NCBI RefSeq assembly: GCF_029542785.1
Contig: NC_083374.1
Span: 673,653 to 737,652 of the forward strand
Direction of reading: 5' to 3'
Length of the DNA stretch: 64,000 nt
DNA from: Malassezia japonica
Lineage: Eukaryota > Basidiomycota > Malasseziomycetes > Malasseziales > Malasseziaceae
The position numbers and the translations under genes were made by a program. Below the pieces are notes generated by a model. That model was not told the DNA's origin, did no database searches, and was given only the letters and a program-made list of their open reading frames with translations. Positions 10,677-22,032 of this stretch are shown here, piece by piece. Each line of letters starts with the position of its first letter. Within the stretch, counting starts at the first letter, position 1.

Positions 10677-11016
10677 ATGGCCGGCGCTTCGACAATCCTG
10701 CCGCTGGAGCTGGTGGACCGCTGCATTGGCAGCAGCATCTGGGTCGTGATGAAGACGCAGCGTGAGTTTGTGGGAACTCTGCTGGGCTTTGACGACTACG
10801 TCAGTACGTACCAACCGCGCTCACACAGACATGGTGCTCGAAGACGTCACGGAATAGTAGGTCGCCCGCTTGACTGACCGCAGCGAGGGCACGCCGGAGG
10901 GCTACAAGAAGACGAAGCTGTCCAAGACGCTGCTTAATGGCAACAATATTTGCGCGGTACGTAAGAGTATCGGCTCATTTCAGCTGATTCCGGGCGGCGA
11001 GGGCCCTGAAGCGTAA
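10677..11016 (+). CDS. LSM5: Sm-like protein LSm5 (four exons)
   Basis: A subunit of the LSm1-7 mRNA-decay ring and the LSm2-8 U6 snRNP ring. Four exons (10677-10803, 10829-10856, 10884-10956, 10984-11016) are separated by introns of 25, 27 and 27 nt and give an 86-aa protein. The joined sequence reads [36 protein letters not shown] and [14 protein letters not shown], which is a textbook LSm5 with both Sm motifs. Phase agreement at all three junctions and homology on both sides support the splice sites. Exon 2 is only 28 nt. The promoter is shared with the upstream phosphoesterase and holds three CTCCA repeats. Confidence 0.93.
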
Positions 11017-11332
11017 AAGCGCCCGGTGGATCTGGACGCACTCGTGTGCACAGCGGTGTATTAGTATAGAGTGCACGCGCTACGTGCCATCGAACTGTGC
11101 ACTTGGCTATGGAACCCATAGCATTTAATCGAATGGTTATGCCATGCCGAGTCTATGCAGACACGTGCCGAAGCCCACGACTTGGCCGACGAGGACGTCG
11201 GTTTGTGACAGGCTCAAGGCGCAGGGACGATGCCCGTCCAGCCCAGCGTCAGCAATGGGGATGCCATTCGCAAGTTTGATCGCGCTTTTGGCTCTCTTCC
11301 CGCTACACACAATGAGACCAAGGACGATTGCA
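11017..11332. other. intergenic, convergent 3' ends
   Basis: Spacer between the stops of LSM5 and ITC1. It contains a GTGCAC inverted repeat around 11047-11074 and a second imperfect one near 11088-11136 (CCATCGAA and its near complement). No convincing gene is seen; the open frames here lack a start context and run antisense into ITC1. Confidence 0.4.
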
Positions 11333-14198
11333 CTACTTGCTATTGCCGTTGCGCCATGTCATGTACGGCAACCGCATCTGCGCCGACTGCTCTGTACGTG
11401 CGCGGGCCGAGCGGCGCGTCTCCACCACTGGCTCGCGCCAGCCCAGCGCGATGTCATCGTTACGCTTCCGCATGCCCCCCTCGATGTAGTCACGGTACTT
11501 GAGGAGCTGAGCTTTGAGTGCGTTCTCACGCACGCCCTTGATGCGGAGCCAAGCAATCAGCTCCTCGATCTGCTCGGGCTTTGTGTAGACATTCCACTCG
11601 CCCAGCTCTGCATCCGGCTGTATCTGCAGCTCGGATGCGCGGCGTTGTGTCAAGGCATGCGAGCCGCCGGAGTAGCCCTTGCAGAGGTCGTTCCATTCGC
11701 GCATGCTTGCTGCCTGGACAAAGACGCGGCCGGTTTGGTAGAGCACGCTGCCGCTGCTTCCCGCAAGCGATGCCGTGCCGATGCCATCCACCCAGTAGTA
11801 GCGGTTCAAGAAGCGGTCCTTGCCTAGCGGGCGCAGGCGAGGAATCATGGCGTACCGCCTAAACTCGCGGTCAATAGCCTCTTCGCGGCGCGCAAGCCGC
11901 AGATCTTCGTCTTCCATACGCTTGCGCTCGGCATTGATCTGCTTCGACTCGCGCTGCTGCTCCTTGGCCTTGGCAAGTTCGGCCGCCATGCGAGCCTGCT
12001 CGGCGTCACGCTGCAGCGCCTTTTCACGCAGTGATTCCTGGCGCGAGCCAAACAAGCGCTTGTAGCGCTCCGAACCTGCGTCCGATGCGAACGAATCGTT
12101 CGAGTCGCTGCCCTCGCTGCCCTCTTCGTCATCGTCCGATGCAAGCTCGTCCTGCTCCGAGTCCGAGTCGGAGTCCGAGTTGGACTCGGGGTCTTGCTCC
12201 ATCGGCGTGACCTGCTCCTCCTCTTCAGGCACGGGCGACTCATCCTGCTTCTTGATGCCATCGAGCTCGTGGCGTTGCTCCTGTGTGCGTTTGCGTACAC
12301 GGATGAGCTCCAGGCGCTCCTTGCGCAGCTCGGTCAAGTGGTTTTCACACTCTTCGTAGTACGTCTTGACGTTGCGTGTCACGACCGCGAGCTGGCACAG
12401 GAACAAGAGGATCTGGATCTTGTCCGCGAGTGGGAGGTGGGGATAGCGCTCGGCAGCCGTCTTGTACGTATGCGCGAGGTAGACGCCGTCCTCGACGGCC
12501 TCGTCGTGCTCTACGCCCGTCAAGAGCGAGAGGATGGCGTACATCCGCGGAAGCGATTCCGGCGTGGCGCGCTGCGTTAGCCAAGGTACGTACGTGCGAG
12601 AGGCAGCCCACCAAATGGTTCTCCCAGCCTGCGCGGTGGTCGTCGGCGTGCAAAATTTTCTTCTCCCAACCCCGCCCGATGGAGTGCGCAGCATCCATGA
12701 CACTCTTCTCCGGCGACTCGTCCAAGTCGTCGGGCTCGCTAATATCACTGCTCATGTCTCCATCGTCCTCTGCTGCCGGCTCCTGGGGGTGGGGCGAGGC
12801 GGTTTGACTCGCAACTGCGGCGGCTTGGATCTGCAGCGCCTGCTTTTTCTTGGCATCAATTGCGGCAGGAGCGAGGTCGCGCGAGTGAGCGCCGTCGCGC
12901 ACGATCGCATTGAGGACCACGCCGTGCATCTCGGAGAGAAGCACGCAAGTCGGGTCGTGCGTGGGATGCCGCAGGGCACCCTCAAAGTCGTCCCAGGCGA
13001 TGGCCGAGATACCGAGCGGTTTTCTGTGTGAGATAGGCAAGTGACGTACCCAAGCGACAGGAAGAAGTAGTACACCATCATGTACGGCTCAAAGTGGTCC
13101 TGCGGCACGCCCAGCAGTTCAGGCCCATCGAGCTCTGGGCGCTGAGCGCGTTTCGAGAGCTCGCCGGGCGTCTCTGCACTGAGCTCCTGCTCAGTGATGG
13201 TGTCCAAGAGCAGATCCTCGCACGGAAACTTGAGCGGCTTCTTTTCCGTCTTGTCTTCCTCGCGTTTGCGATCTGGGTGAGAACAGCGGCACGTACCTTT
13301 GCGCTCGTCACGCGCCTTGCGCCGTGCTACCGACGCGTCGCCGTCGAGGAGCTTGCGGCGTTTCGAAAGCTTGCCCTCCTTGATATCCTCGTTCCTCTGC
13401 ATGATCTCCTCCGTGGGTTCCAGGGGAATATCAAAGCGCCGCGCCAGGTTCTCGCGCACGAACCATGGGCTCCCTACCTGCGGATCGCGCACGACACAGT
13501 CGCGCAGGTACTTGCGCATGATCGACTTGGAAAAGACCAGGCGATCGCGGGAGAGCACCTTGGCGCGTGCCTCCATGATGCTCCCTGTGAACATCCCTTC
13601 GTTGTCCACGAGCTGGATGGAGTAGAGGTATTCAGCGGGGTTGTCGAGACGCGCCGCGTCCTCCTGCGAGAGCCACAGCTGCGTGCCGACCTCGTGCTCG
13701 TACTGCGCAGGCGCGCCGCCGTCTGCAGGGCGGGGCGGGAAGACCTCCTTGACCAGAGCATGGTATCGATCGCCATCCACTTCGACCAGGACGGTTTCAT
13801 CCTTGAAGAAGCGGTCCTTGAACCGCTCGGCCACCAGTTCCACCAAATTGTCCAGGCGGCCGGTGACTTGGAACTGCACAGCACGCAGAACAGGTGCGCG
13901 GAGGGCATCGGGGAAGCGTTTTTGGATCGCAAGCGCGTGCTGCGCCTCGCTCTGTGCGGCTTCGAAGAAAGTCAGGTTGGACTTTCCCGAGAGCTCACAC
14001 TGAAAAATACGCTGGTGATAATAGCTCAAACGCGCTGCGTAATTTCTGGATTAGCGTCACAACATACTCATAGTCGGCAAACACCTCGCCTGTCGCGGCC
14101 AAGTAAAAGACGTTGGGATTCTGTCCCTTCTCTGTTGCACTGACAAGCGCGTCGGGCAGCCCTAAGGGGAGCACCGGCTTCCGCTTCACAAATGGCAT
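11333..14198 (-). CDS. ITC1: ISWI-complex subunit Itc1/Acf1-like (WAC, DDT, WHIM domains)
   Basis: A non-catalytic partner of the ISW2/ISWI chromatin remodeller. Four introns (14046-14067, 13273-13296, 13024-13049, 12573-12594; 22, 24, 26 and 22 nt) join five frames into 923 aa. An N-terminal WAC domain (NVFYLAATGEVFADYEE, NYAARLSYYHQRIFQCELS) is followed by a DDT domain (LGVPQDHFEPYMMVYYFF, then ISAIAWDDFEGALRHP) and a WHIM/WSD-type region with acidic and Lys/Glu-rich coiled coil. Near the end, FLNRYYWVDGIGTASL is the WSD signature. Each junction keeps frame and restores a conserved segment. An Asp/Glu/Ser acidic tract lies at about 12070-12230. Confidence 0.9.
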
Positions 14199-14386
14199 CC
14201 CGTCGCTCGGTGAGCAGAGACCTCCCCACTGCGGACGATGTATAAATTCGCAGCAAACGTGCCTGCGGCAGAATTCGGTGCCCGTCTACAATGCACCTCT
14301 TTCGGCACGCCTCGCGCGTAGGTGACGCGCGTTTACTTCCTATACTTGCACCGTGCGCCATCGAAATCGGGCCGTGTCGGCCGAAA

Positions 14387-15369
14387 CTACAACTTGGCCG
14401 GAGGGCCGTCCAGAAAGTGGGTGAGGGGACGGACCCAGGCCGACTGGAGGTCAAAGTAGTCGAACCACATGTGCCCAAAGGCTTCCGCATCGCCCTGGAC
14501 AGAGGGAATGTGGCGCTTGGCCTGCGGAATGTTTTCCTCGAGGATCTTGGCCTCGCCATAGTCGACCATCCGGTCATACTTGCCGTGGATAATGAGCACA
14601 GGGAGCGTGCGGGGAAGTCTTTGCAAGCCCTCGCGCGCATCAAACTGCGCAATGGCGCCAGCCTGCTGCGCAATGACCATCTGGGGGCGGCTGTCATTAG
14701 GGCGAAGACGTACCGCGTGCCGAGCGCCAAGTCGATGCGCTCACTGGCGCGCTTCGCGAGCGGACCGTCGGGACCGATCGCCGCGTCGTGGTACTGCATC
14801 TTGATCATGAATTCAGTCACGGCGCGGTTCCGCTCCTCGCGGCTCATACCTTTACCAGTGGGACTGCGTCAGAATGGTGAACATACATGTTCTTCGGCTT
14901 GAACTCGCTCTTGGGCATCTTGGCAAAGGTCGCCGAGAGCACAACATGTCGCACTTCCACGCCATCAATCACCACGCCGCCCTCGACGGGCTTCGCATCG
15001 GGGTGTGTCACGACCGCCTGGACGACCAGGCCGCCCATCGAGAAGCCCAGCAAGTCGACCTTTTGGAAGCGCAGATGACGGAGCAGAGCAAGCACATCGT
15101 CCGCCATCATATCGATCGTGTAGTCCTCCTCTTCGTTCTCGGACATGTGTGATGCGCCAATGCCGCGGTGATCCAGGAGGACAACTGGGTGAGTCGGGGT
15201 GCATACCTTTGCGCGTCTGCGAGATGCTCTGCGCGAGCTCCTCCCAGTCCTGCATGATGGCGCTCATGCCATTCACCAGCACAAGGGGGAGGTGCGCATC
15301 GCTCGTGCCGTACACACGGTACCCGATCCGTGCGCCGTCTTTCGTGCCAAACACCTGGGGTTCCGCCAT
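14387..15369 (-). CDS. alpha/beta hydrolase (four exons)
   Basis: An alpha/beta-hydrolase fold protein of 304 aa. Introns of 22, 23 and 23 nt (15185-15206, 14864-14886, 14691-14713) join four frames without a shift. Visible elements: LVNGMSAIMQDWEEL after strand 3, LLDHRGIGAS, the nucleophile elbow GFSMGG, and a late acid and His region (LIIHGKYDRMVDYGEA, then FGHMWFDYF). Substrate unknown; it could be an esterase or a lipase-like enzyme. No signal peptide, so probably cytosolic or peroxisomal. It shares a 31-bp divergent promoter gap with SPF30. Confidence 0.85.
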
Positions 15370-15400
15370 CAGGGATGTGGAGAAGTGGCGACCGACGACG

Positions 15401-16144
15401 ATGGACGCTTCTGAGTACGTGCCCTGGCTGACCTAGACTCCGGACGTATGAGTGTGCGTAGACGTGACTAACGCAGTCCAGCTGAGCCAGGTGGATGCCG
15501 CGCTCCAGGCGGAGCCGGAAAATGAGGAGCTGCAGTCGCTGCGGGCCGAATTGGCCAACCTCATCGAGCTGACCAAGTCGGCCACCGCGCAGGCCGAGGC
15601 GCCCATGCCAAGTGCGCCGGCACCCGAGAGCACACAGACCTTTCGTACTGGTGACGAGGTCATGGCGCGGCACCAGGCGGACGGAAAATGGTACCCTGCG
15701 CGCATTGCGTCGGTGGCAGGTACGGCAGAGAGTGCCGTGTACTCGATCATCTATACCAAGACACGCACGACCGAGATGCTGCATGCTCCTGACCTGCGCA
15801 TCCGCAAAGTCGATCCCAACGCACCCCAGCCGAGTCATGCCAAGACGGTCAAGGCACAGGCGCAGCGCATGATGACGAACGACGAGCGCGCACGCGAGCG
15901 CGAGCGCAAAAAGGCCAAGAAGGAGAAGAAGATGCGGCGCGAAGCAGAGAAGGACAAGGTGCACGACGACAAGAAGATGGCGTGGCAAAAGTTTGCTGCG
16001 AAAGGCGTCAACAAGGGATACCCTATGGGGGGCCGCAAGACGGACGATACCACGATGGTCGGTGTGTCGGGAGGCAGCCGCATGACACCGAATCCGCAGC
16101 GCACGCGGCATGTGTTTGGTCCGGGCGCGAATGGCGAGGAGTAG
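15401..16144 (+). CDS. SPF30: splicing factor SPF30/SMNDC1-like Tudor protein
   Basis: A Tudor-domain survival-of-motor-neuron-like factor needed for tri-snRNP joining. I reconstruct three exons: 15401-15414, 15437-15453 and 15477-16144, with introns of 22 and 23 nt. The first two exons are 14 and 17 nt. The joined N-terminus (MDASELRTYEFQLSQVDAAL) matches the start of the SPF30 family, which ends in an IELTK-like segment also present here. The Tudor domain is FRTGDEVMARHQADGKWYPA to RTTEMLHAPDLR. The C-terminal part is Lys/Arg-rich, with the family's KGVNKGYPMGGRK-type sequence. Length 232 aa. Confidence 0.9.
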
Positions 16145-16652
16145 GTGCTCGAGGCAGAGTGTATAGCAGAAAAAGATACCTTATGGCCGAAGGATGCGCT
16201 TTGTGGCTCACGGTGTACCCCTGAGGGTCATTGTCTGCCGCATATGGCAGTCGTGCCGAGTTTCCGTGGCGTGTAGACTAGTGATACGGTGCAAAAAGTG
16301 CCGAGGCAAGATGGGCACTGCTCATTGCTGCCTACATGGTCGTCTTTTTCTGCATGGCAGCACAGCATACACCTAGTCCTGCCGCCCTCTTGGAGCCCAT
16401 CCAATTCCTGACATGATCCTCGCTCGCATCGTGTCCAGCAAGCGCTACGTCTCTGACTGTATCCCCTCGTAATGTCGCTCCTTTCCCCCTTCAATCCAAC
16501 TGACGTCTGCTCTCGATAGTCAGAAGAAGCCATGCCATTCACACAGCAAGCAGCATTCTACTACTGCCTGCCCTCATCTGCGCTAGCAATATAGTTTCAT
16601 TTTGGGTTAACAGAAGAGAATGAGGTCGTGACAACAAGCACAACGCTTATCC
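16145..16652. other. intergenic between convergent SPF30 and RPL31
   Basis: About 500 bp between two 3' ends, long for this window. An open frame of 104 codons on the minus strand has no recognisable domain and poor codon character. A small non-coding RNA is possible, but I could not identify paired C/D or H/ACA boxes with confidence. Confidence 0.35.
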
Positions 16653-17121
16653 TTACTCGTCCTGCTCAATGACAACGGTCTGGAGGCCGTGGAAGTTGGT
16701 AATGCCCAGCACCGGGGTGGCGTAAGTGTAGAGCTTCTCCTTGGCATCCTCGTCGTCGTTACGCTTGCGCTCGAGGCGCACGCGGATACGGCGGGGGGCG
16801 TCCTTGACACCGAGCTTCCAAACCTCCTGGTTGAGCTTGGGGTCGACGCGGACGTCCTGGGTGCCCATGGTCTTCTGGGCGAACTTGATCACCTCCTTAA
16901 CACCCTTCGGCGCGCGCTTCTTGAAAGCGGTGTCGTGGATACGCTTGTGCAGGTTGATGGTGTACTCACGCTGTAAGGTTAGTATTCTGTTCTTTTTACG
17001 CCGGTGCTGAAATACTCACAGTCACCACATCGTCTAATGGTTAGCAATGATACACGCAATGGTACGTACTCAGGGCCGAGCGGGTCTTCTTGCCCTTCTG
17101 GGACTTGTCCGTGGGAGCCAT
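16653..17121 (-). CDS. RPL31: 60S ribosomal protein L31 (eL31)
   Basis: A structural protein of the large ribosomal subunit at the peptide exit tunnel. Exons are 17070-17121, 17020-17033 (14 nt) and 16653-16970, with introns of 36 and 49 nt that are long by local standards. The joined protein (127 aa) reads [38 protein letters not shown] and [20 protein letters not shown], and ends in VVIEQDE. All match eL31. Longer introns in a ribosomal-protein gene fit the general fungal pattern. Codon bias is strong. Confidence 0.96.
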
Positions 17122-17290
17122 GATGTATGTCGTGGATGGCACGTACAGAAGAAAGAGTGCACGGCTGGGTCGAGCCCTAGCCCTGCAACATGCCCCCAGC
17201 CTAGTAGGTTGAATGAGAACACAAGCATACAACTGTATCACGTGTGCTATATAGTTTATCCACGTGGAGCCACGTGTGAGTGATGTGGAG

Positions 17291-18744
17291 TTAGCCCATG
17301 ATCTTGGTCACGATGCCGGTGCCGATCGTCTTGCCGCCCTCGCGGAGGGTGAAGCGCGAGCCCTCCTCGAGCGCAATGTCGTGGACAAGGTCGCAGACAA
17401 GCTCAACGTTGTCACCGGGCATGACCATGGCCTCCTCGGCGTTCTCCGTACCCGGAGGGTGCGTCAGCGAGACGGTCACGTCGGACGTGCGGATGAACAT
17501 TTGCGGACGGTACTGCTGTTAGAACATAGAAACGTACGTTGTTCATAAAGGGGGTGTAGCGACCGCCCTCCTCCTTGGTCAGGATGTAGCACTGCGCCAT
17601 GAACTTCTTCACGGGCTTCACCGAGCCGGGGACAATGAGCACCTGACCACGGCGGATCTGCTCACGCTTCACACCACGCAGCAGGGCACCCATGTTGTCA
17701 CCCGCCTCACCACGGTCGAGCTCCTTGTGGAACATCTCGATACCGGTGAGCGTGGTCTTGAGCTGGTTGCCGAGACCAATGATCTCAATCTCGGAGCCCT
17801 TGGTAATCGTACCACGCTCCACACGGCCCGTCACGACGGTACCACGACCCGAGATGGAGAAAACGTCCTCGACGGGCATCAGGAAGGGCCTGTCGAGGTC
17901 ACGCGGGGGGAGGTCGAGCCACGCGTCGGTCTCCTCCATGAGCTTCAGGATGGCGTTCTTGCCGATCTCGTCGTCGCGGCTCTCGAGCGCAGCAAGGGCC
18001 GAGCCCGAGACGATCGGGGTGTTGTCACCGTCAAAGCCGTAGGTCGACAGGAGCTCGCGCATCTCCATGTCGACGAGCTCGAGCATCTCCTTGTCGTCGA
18101 CCTGGTCGACCTTGTTCACGAACACGACCAGCTTCTTGATACCGACCTGGCGCGCGAGCAGCAGGTGCTCACGAGTCTGGGGCATCTGACCGTCGGTAGC
18201 CGACACGACAATGATCGCACCGTCCATCTGAGCGGCACCCGTAATCATGTTACGGATGTAGTCGGCGTGACCGGGGCAGTCGACGTGCGCATAGTGGCGG
18301 CCGCCCGTCTCGTACTCGACGTGGGCGGTGGAGATGGTGATACCACGCGCCTTCTCCTCAGGGGCCTTGTCGATCGAGGCGTAGTCGACAAACTTGCCGT
18401 TGCCCGAGTTCTCGTGGAGAACCTTGGTGATGGCGGCCGTGAGCGTGGTCTTGCCGTGGTCGACGTGGCCGATCGTACCAATGTTCATGTGCGGCTTGGT
18501 ACGCACAAACTTGCCCGACTCCGTGGCGTAAGTGCGCAGCGCACCGAGCGCGCGCGGGGGAAGCGCGGCGCCACGCACGTTCCGCGCCTGGTTCGCCACT
18601 GCACTAGTGTGCTTCGTACGGGCGAGAGCTGCGTTAATTCACATAAAAAGACATACCAGGAACAGCGGCACGCACAGGCATGCCGCGCGCCACAGGGGCG
18701 ACGGAGCGCAGAGCACGCATAGAAGCAGCACGAGCAACACTCAT
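17291..18744 (-). CDS. TUF1: elongation factor Tu, mitochondrial
   Basis: A GTPase that delivers aminoacyl-tRNA to mitochondrial ribosomes. Three exons (18657-18744, 17538-18628, 17291-17515) with introns of 28 and 22 nt give 467 aa. Exon 1 supplies an Arg/Ala-rich presequence. G-motifs are all present: [26 protein letters not shown] and a SALAALE-type G5. Domain 2 ([13 protein letters not shown]) and domain 3 ([14 protein letters not shown], then [10 protein letters not shown]) are complete. It is head-to-head with SPT5, with only 33 bp between the two ATGs. Confidence 0.96.
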
Positions 18745-18777
18745 CGAGGATAGCACGAAGTTTGCCGTCGTCTTCCG

Positions 18778-21700
18778 ATGATGACTAAGCGGACGCGGCC
18801 AACGGGCGCCGTCGCATCCCACAATATGGAGCACGGCGGGGAACAAGCCGCGCCGCCCGTGTCCGAGGTGCAGATCAAGGATGAGCACGGGAACGCGGTG
18901 CCGTCCGAGGCGCAGCCGGTAGGCGTGCAGGCCGATGCCACGACCGACGCCATCGCCGAAAATGACGCGCAATTAGGCGAGGAAGACGAGGAGAAGGAGG
19001 AGGACGAGGAGGAGGACGAGGAGGAGGAGGACGAGGAAGACGACGAGGAGGATGAGGAAGAAGACGACGAGGACGACGATGAAGATGGTCCTCGGCGTGC
19101 CAAGAAACAGAAGCGCAACCGCTTCCTCGATGTCGAGGCCGAAGTCGATAACGACGAGGAGGACGTCGACGACGAAGAGGCCGAGGAGCTCCTGCGCGAA
19201 GACGGCTTCATTGCCGATGATATGCTGGACGAGTCGCGCGAGGAGCAGCTCAAGACGGCTTCCGATAACCAGCGCCTTGACCGCTTCCGGCGCCAGGAAG
19301 AAGAGATGAGCGCCGAGGCGCTCGCCGAAGAGCTCCGCCAGCGCCACGCGCGCAACAGCCGGTACTCGTCGCAGTCCGACTATGCCGAGGTTCCGCAGCG
19401 CCTGCTGATGCCCAGTGTGGACGACCCCGGTTTGTGGCGCATCCGGTGCAAGCGCGGGCGCGAAAAGCACCTGGTCGCTACGCTCATGCGGCGTGCGCTC
19501 ACGCAGGAGGCCTCGGCCAAGCCGCTGCGCATCTTTTCCGCGTTCTGCCGTGACTCGCTCGAGGGCCAGATTTTTGTCGAGGCGCGCCGCGCAGACGACG
19601 TAACCGACGCGTTCAACGGCCTGGCCGGCGCGTATGTGACCAACACCAAGCCCTTTTTGGTGCCGATTCTCGAGATGGCCGATCTCCTGAAGCTCCAAAA
19701 GAAGCAGAGCGAGGTGCCGATCGGCGGCTGGGTGCGTATCAAGCGTGGCAAGTATGCGGGCGACCTCGGCCAGGTGCTCGATGTCACCGAGAACGGCGAG
19801 ATGGTCGGTGTGAAGCTTGTCCCCCGTCTCGATCTCAACGCGAGCGAGGCGGAAACCTACACGGACCGCGCGGGACGCAAGCGCAAAAAGCCCGTGAACG
19901 CGGCGCTGACTGCGCTCGGCTTCCGTCCTCCCCAGCGCCTCTTTAATGCGGAGGAAGTGCAGCGTGCGTACCCCCATGAGCTGCCGAGCTACCGCCAAGG
20001 CGCGTGGGTCTTTGGCGGCGAGACCTTCCGCGACGGCTATCTGGAAAAAGACTTTAAAGTGACTGCGCTCTCGATGGAGGACGTGAACCCGTCGCTGGAC
20101 GAGGTGCTTGCCTTTACCGGCGAGCCGCACACCGAGGACGGCAGTGCGCCGAATGTCGACCTGCACCTGCTCGCCGATGCCTCGAAGCGCGGTCTCGAGG
20201 CGACGCTGCAGCCCGGCGACCACGTCGAGGTGTTCGAAGGCGAGCAGGCCGGTGTGTCTGGTGTGATTGAGTCGCTCGAAGGCGAGGTCGTCGTGATTGA
20301 TCTCGGCGACGATGCGCTCGACGGGCAGCGCATCGAAGTGCCTGCCAAGAGCGTCCGGAAGCAGTTCCGCGCTGGTGACCACGTCAAGGTCCTTGCCGGC
20401 AAGCACGCGGACGAGACCGGTCTTGTGGTCAAGGTCGAGGACGGCGTGACGACCTTCCTCTCGGACCTGTCGCTGAAGGAAGTCTCGGTCTTTTCCAAGG
20501 ACATTCGCGAGGCCGCCGAGGTCGGCTCGGGCGTCAACGTGATTGGGGGCTACGAGCTGCATAACCTCGTCCAGCTCGATGCACAGACGGCCGGTGTGAT
20601 CTTCAAGATCGAGCGCGAGTCGTTCAAGGTCCTCGACCAGAACAACCAGGTGGTGACGGTCAAGCCGCACCAGATCAACCTGCGCCGCGACACGGCGCGC
20701 TCTGTTGCGCTGGACCACAACGGCCACGAGGTCCACGTCGGCGACATGGTCAAGGAGGTCGAGTGGCAGCTCTCGCAGTTCCGTCAGGGCCAGGTCCTGC
20801 ACATTTACCAGTCGACGCTGCTCTTTATCCACAACCGCGACTATACCGAGAACGGCGGCGTGTTCCTCGCGCGCGCGCGCCAGGTCGAGCCGCTCGCGCC
20901 GACGACGGTCAAGACCGGCTCCACGGACCTCGCCAAGATGAACCCCGCCCTGGCCGAGCCGAGCACCGAGGGCGGCGCAAATGCGGTCGCCGCGCGCAAG
21001 GGCGGCCGCGACATCTTTGCGGGCCGCCATGTTGCGATCGTGCGCGGACCCTACAAAACCTATCGCGGGATTATCAAGGAGACGACCGGCGGCATGGCGC
21101 GTGTCGAGCTGCATACCATGAGCAAGATCCTCACTGTGCCGCTCGACTCGATGGTCGAAAAGAACCCGGTCACGGGCGAGTCGCGCCGCCTCGTCGGGCC
21201 GCCGGGGCCAGGCATGGGGCCGCCGCCGGGCGCGAACCCGTACGCGAACCCGTACGCGGGCGCACAGACCCCCGCGTACAACCCGTACAGCGGCGCACAG
21301 ACGCCGGGCTACGGCGGCCGCACGCCGGCCTACGGCGGGATGGGTCAGACACCGAACCCGTACAGCGCGACGCCGAACCCCTACGGCGGGCGGACACCCG
21401 CGTACGGCGGCATGGGCCAGACGCCGAACCCCTATGGCGCGACGCCGAACCCCTACGGCGGCGGCCGCACCCCGGCGTACGGTGCAATGGGCACGCCGAA
21501 CCCCTATGGCGGCCGCACCCCGGCATACAGCGGGATGGGCGCGACGCCGAACCCCTACTCGGGCGCGACGCCGAACCCGTATGCGGCCCCCACGCCGAAC
21601 CCCTACGAGAGCGCCAACCCCTGGTCGTCGGCGGCGAGCGGCGCGCCTGCTGCGCCGCCTTCGCTCCTCGAAGGCATCCGCGTGCGTATCGTGCGCGACG

Positions 21701-21996
21701 CACAGGGCACGTCATACCAGCGCGGCGCGTACGACGACTCGGTCGGCCACCTTACGTCGCGCAACCCCGTCTCGTGCAAGGTGGAGCTGGAGGCGGGGAC
21801 GCAGCTGGCGGACGTGCCGCTCGGCTGCGTCGCCCCTCTGCGGCCAAAGTCTGCGGGCGACGCGTGTCTCGTGACGGACGGTGCATGGCGCGGATCGCGC
21901 GTCACCTTTGAGTCGGCCGACGGCGAGATTGCAGAGTGCACCATGGGCGACGGCCAGCCGCAGGAGCTGCCCCTCGACCAGCTCGCCCTCGCATAG
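18778..21996 (+). CDS. SPT5: transcription elongation factor Spt5
   Basis: The conserved partner of Spt4 that clamps RNA polymerase II (DSIF). It is 1072 aa in one exon. Residues 60-110 form an acidic Glu/Asp tract, the NGN domain follows (about residues 215-305, starting LWRIRCKRGREKHLV), then several KOW modules (VRIKRGKYAGDLGQVLDV; GDHVEVFEGEQAGVSG; GDHVKVLAGKHADETG; GRHVAIVRGPYKTYRG). The C-terminal repeat region is built of NPYGGRTPAYGGMG-like units (about residues 815-950), the kinase target of the elongation machinery. A final KOW-like segment closes the protein. A slightly later Met (MEHGGEQ) is an alternative start. Confidence 0.96.
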   Translation: MMTKRTRPTGAVASHNMEHGGEQAAPPVSEVQIKDEHGNAVPSEAQPVGVQADATTDAIAENDAQLGEEDEEKEEDEEEDEEEEDEEDDEEDEEEDDEDDDEDGPRRAKKQKRNRFLDVEAEVDNDEEDVDDEEAEELLREDGFIADDMLDESREEQLKTASDNQRLDRFRRQEEEMSAEALAEELRQRHARNSRYSSQSDYAEVPQRLLMPSVDDPGLWRIRCKRGREKHLVATLMRRALTQEASAKPLRIFSAFCRDSLEGQIFVEARRADDVTDAFNGLAGAYVTNTKPFLVPILEMADLLKLQKKQSEVPIGGWVRIKRGKYAGDLGQVLDVTENGEMVGVKLVPRLDLNASEAETYTDRAGRKRKKPVNAALTALGFRPPQRLFNAEEVQRAYPHELPSYRQGAWVFGGETFRDGYLEKDFKVTALSMEDVNPSLDEVLAFTGEPHTEDGSAPNVDLHLLADASKRGLEATLQPGDHVEVFEGEQAGVSGVIESLEGEVVVIDLGDDALDGQRIEVPAKSVRKQFRAGDHVKVLAGKHADETGLVVKVEDGVTTFLSDLSLKEVSVFSKDIREAAEVGSGVNVIGGYELHNLVQLDAQTAGVIFKIERESFKVLDQNNQVVTVKPHQINLRRDTARSVALDHNGHEVHVGDMVKEVEWQLSQFRQGQVLHIYQSTLLFIHNRDYTENGGVFLARARQVEPLAPTTVKTGSTDLAKMNPALAEPSTEGGANAVAARKGGRDIFAGRHVAIVRGPYKTYRGIIKETTGGMARVELHTMSKILTVPLDSMVEKNPVTGESRRLVGPPGPGMGPPPGANPYANPYAGAQTPAYNPYSGAQTPGYGGRTPAYGGMGQTPNPYSATPNPYGGRTPAYGGMGQTPNPYGATPNPYGGGRTPAYGAMGTPNPYGGRTPAYSGMGATPNPYSGATPNPYAAPTPNPYESANPWSSAASGAPAAPPSLLEGIRVRIVRDAQGTSYQRGAYDDSVGHLTSRNPVSCKVELEAGTQLADVPLGCVAPLRPKSAGDACLVTDGAWRGSRVTFESADGEIAECTMGDGQPQELPLDQLALA

Positions 21997-22006
21997 TGGA
22001 GAAAAA

Positions 22007-22013
22007 GTGGAGG
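22007..22013. promoter_or_regulatory. GTGGAGG element
   Basis: Exact heptamer in the 36-bp gap between SPT5 and ESF1, ending 20 bp before the ESF1 ATG. Confidence 0.4.
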
Positions 22014-22032
22014 TAGAAAAAATTCGGTCCTC

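Noticed and set aside
11144..11827. A 227-codon plus-strand frame overlapping the 3' part of ITC1
   Set aside because: Most of it is antisense to the ITC1 coding sequence, whose WHIM/WSD homology is clear.
16228..16542. A 104-codon minus-strand frame between SPF30 and RPL31
   Set aside because: Cys/Arg-rich random-looking translation, no homology seen, no promoter element.
18973..21114. A 713-codon minus-strand frame opposite SPT5
   Set aside because: Antisense shadow. SPT5 NGN, KOW and repeat regions are unmistakable on the plus strand.
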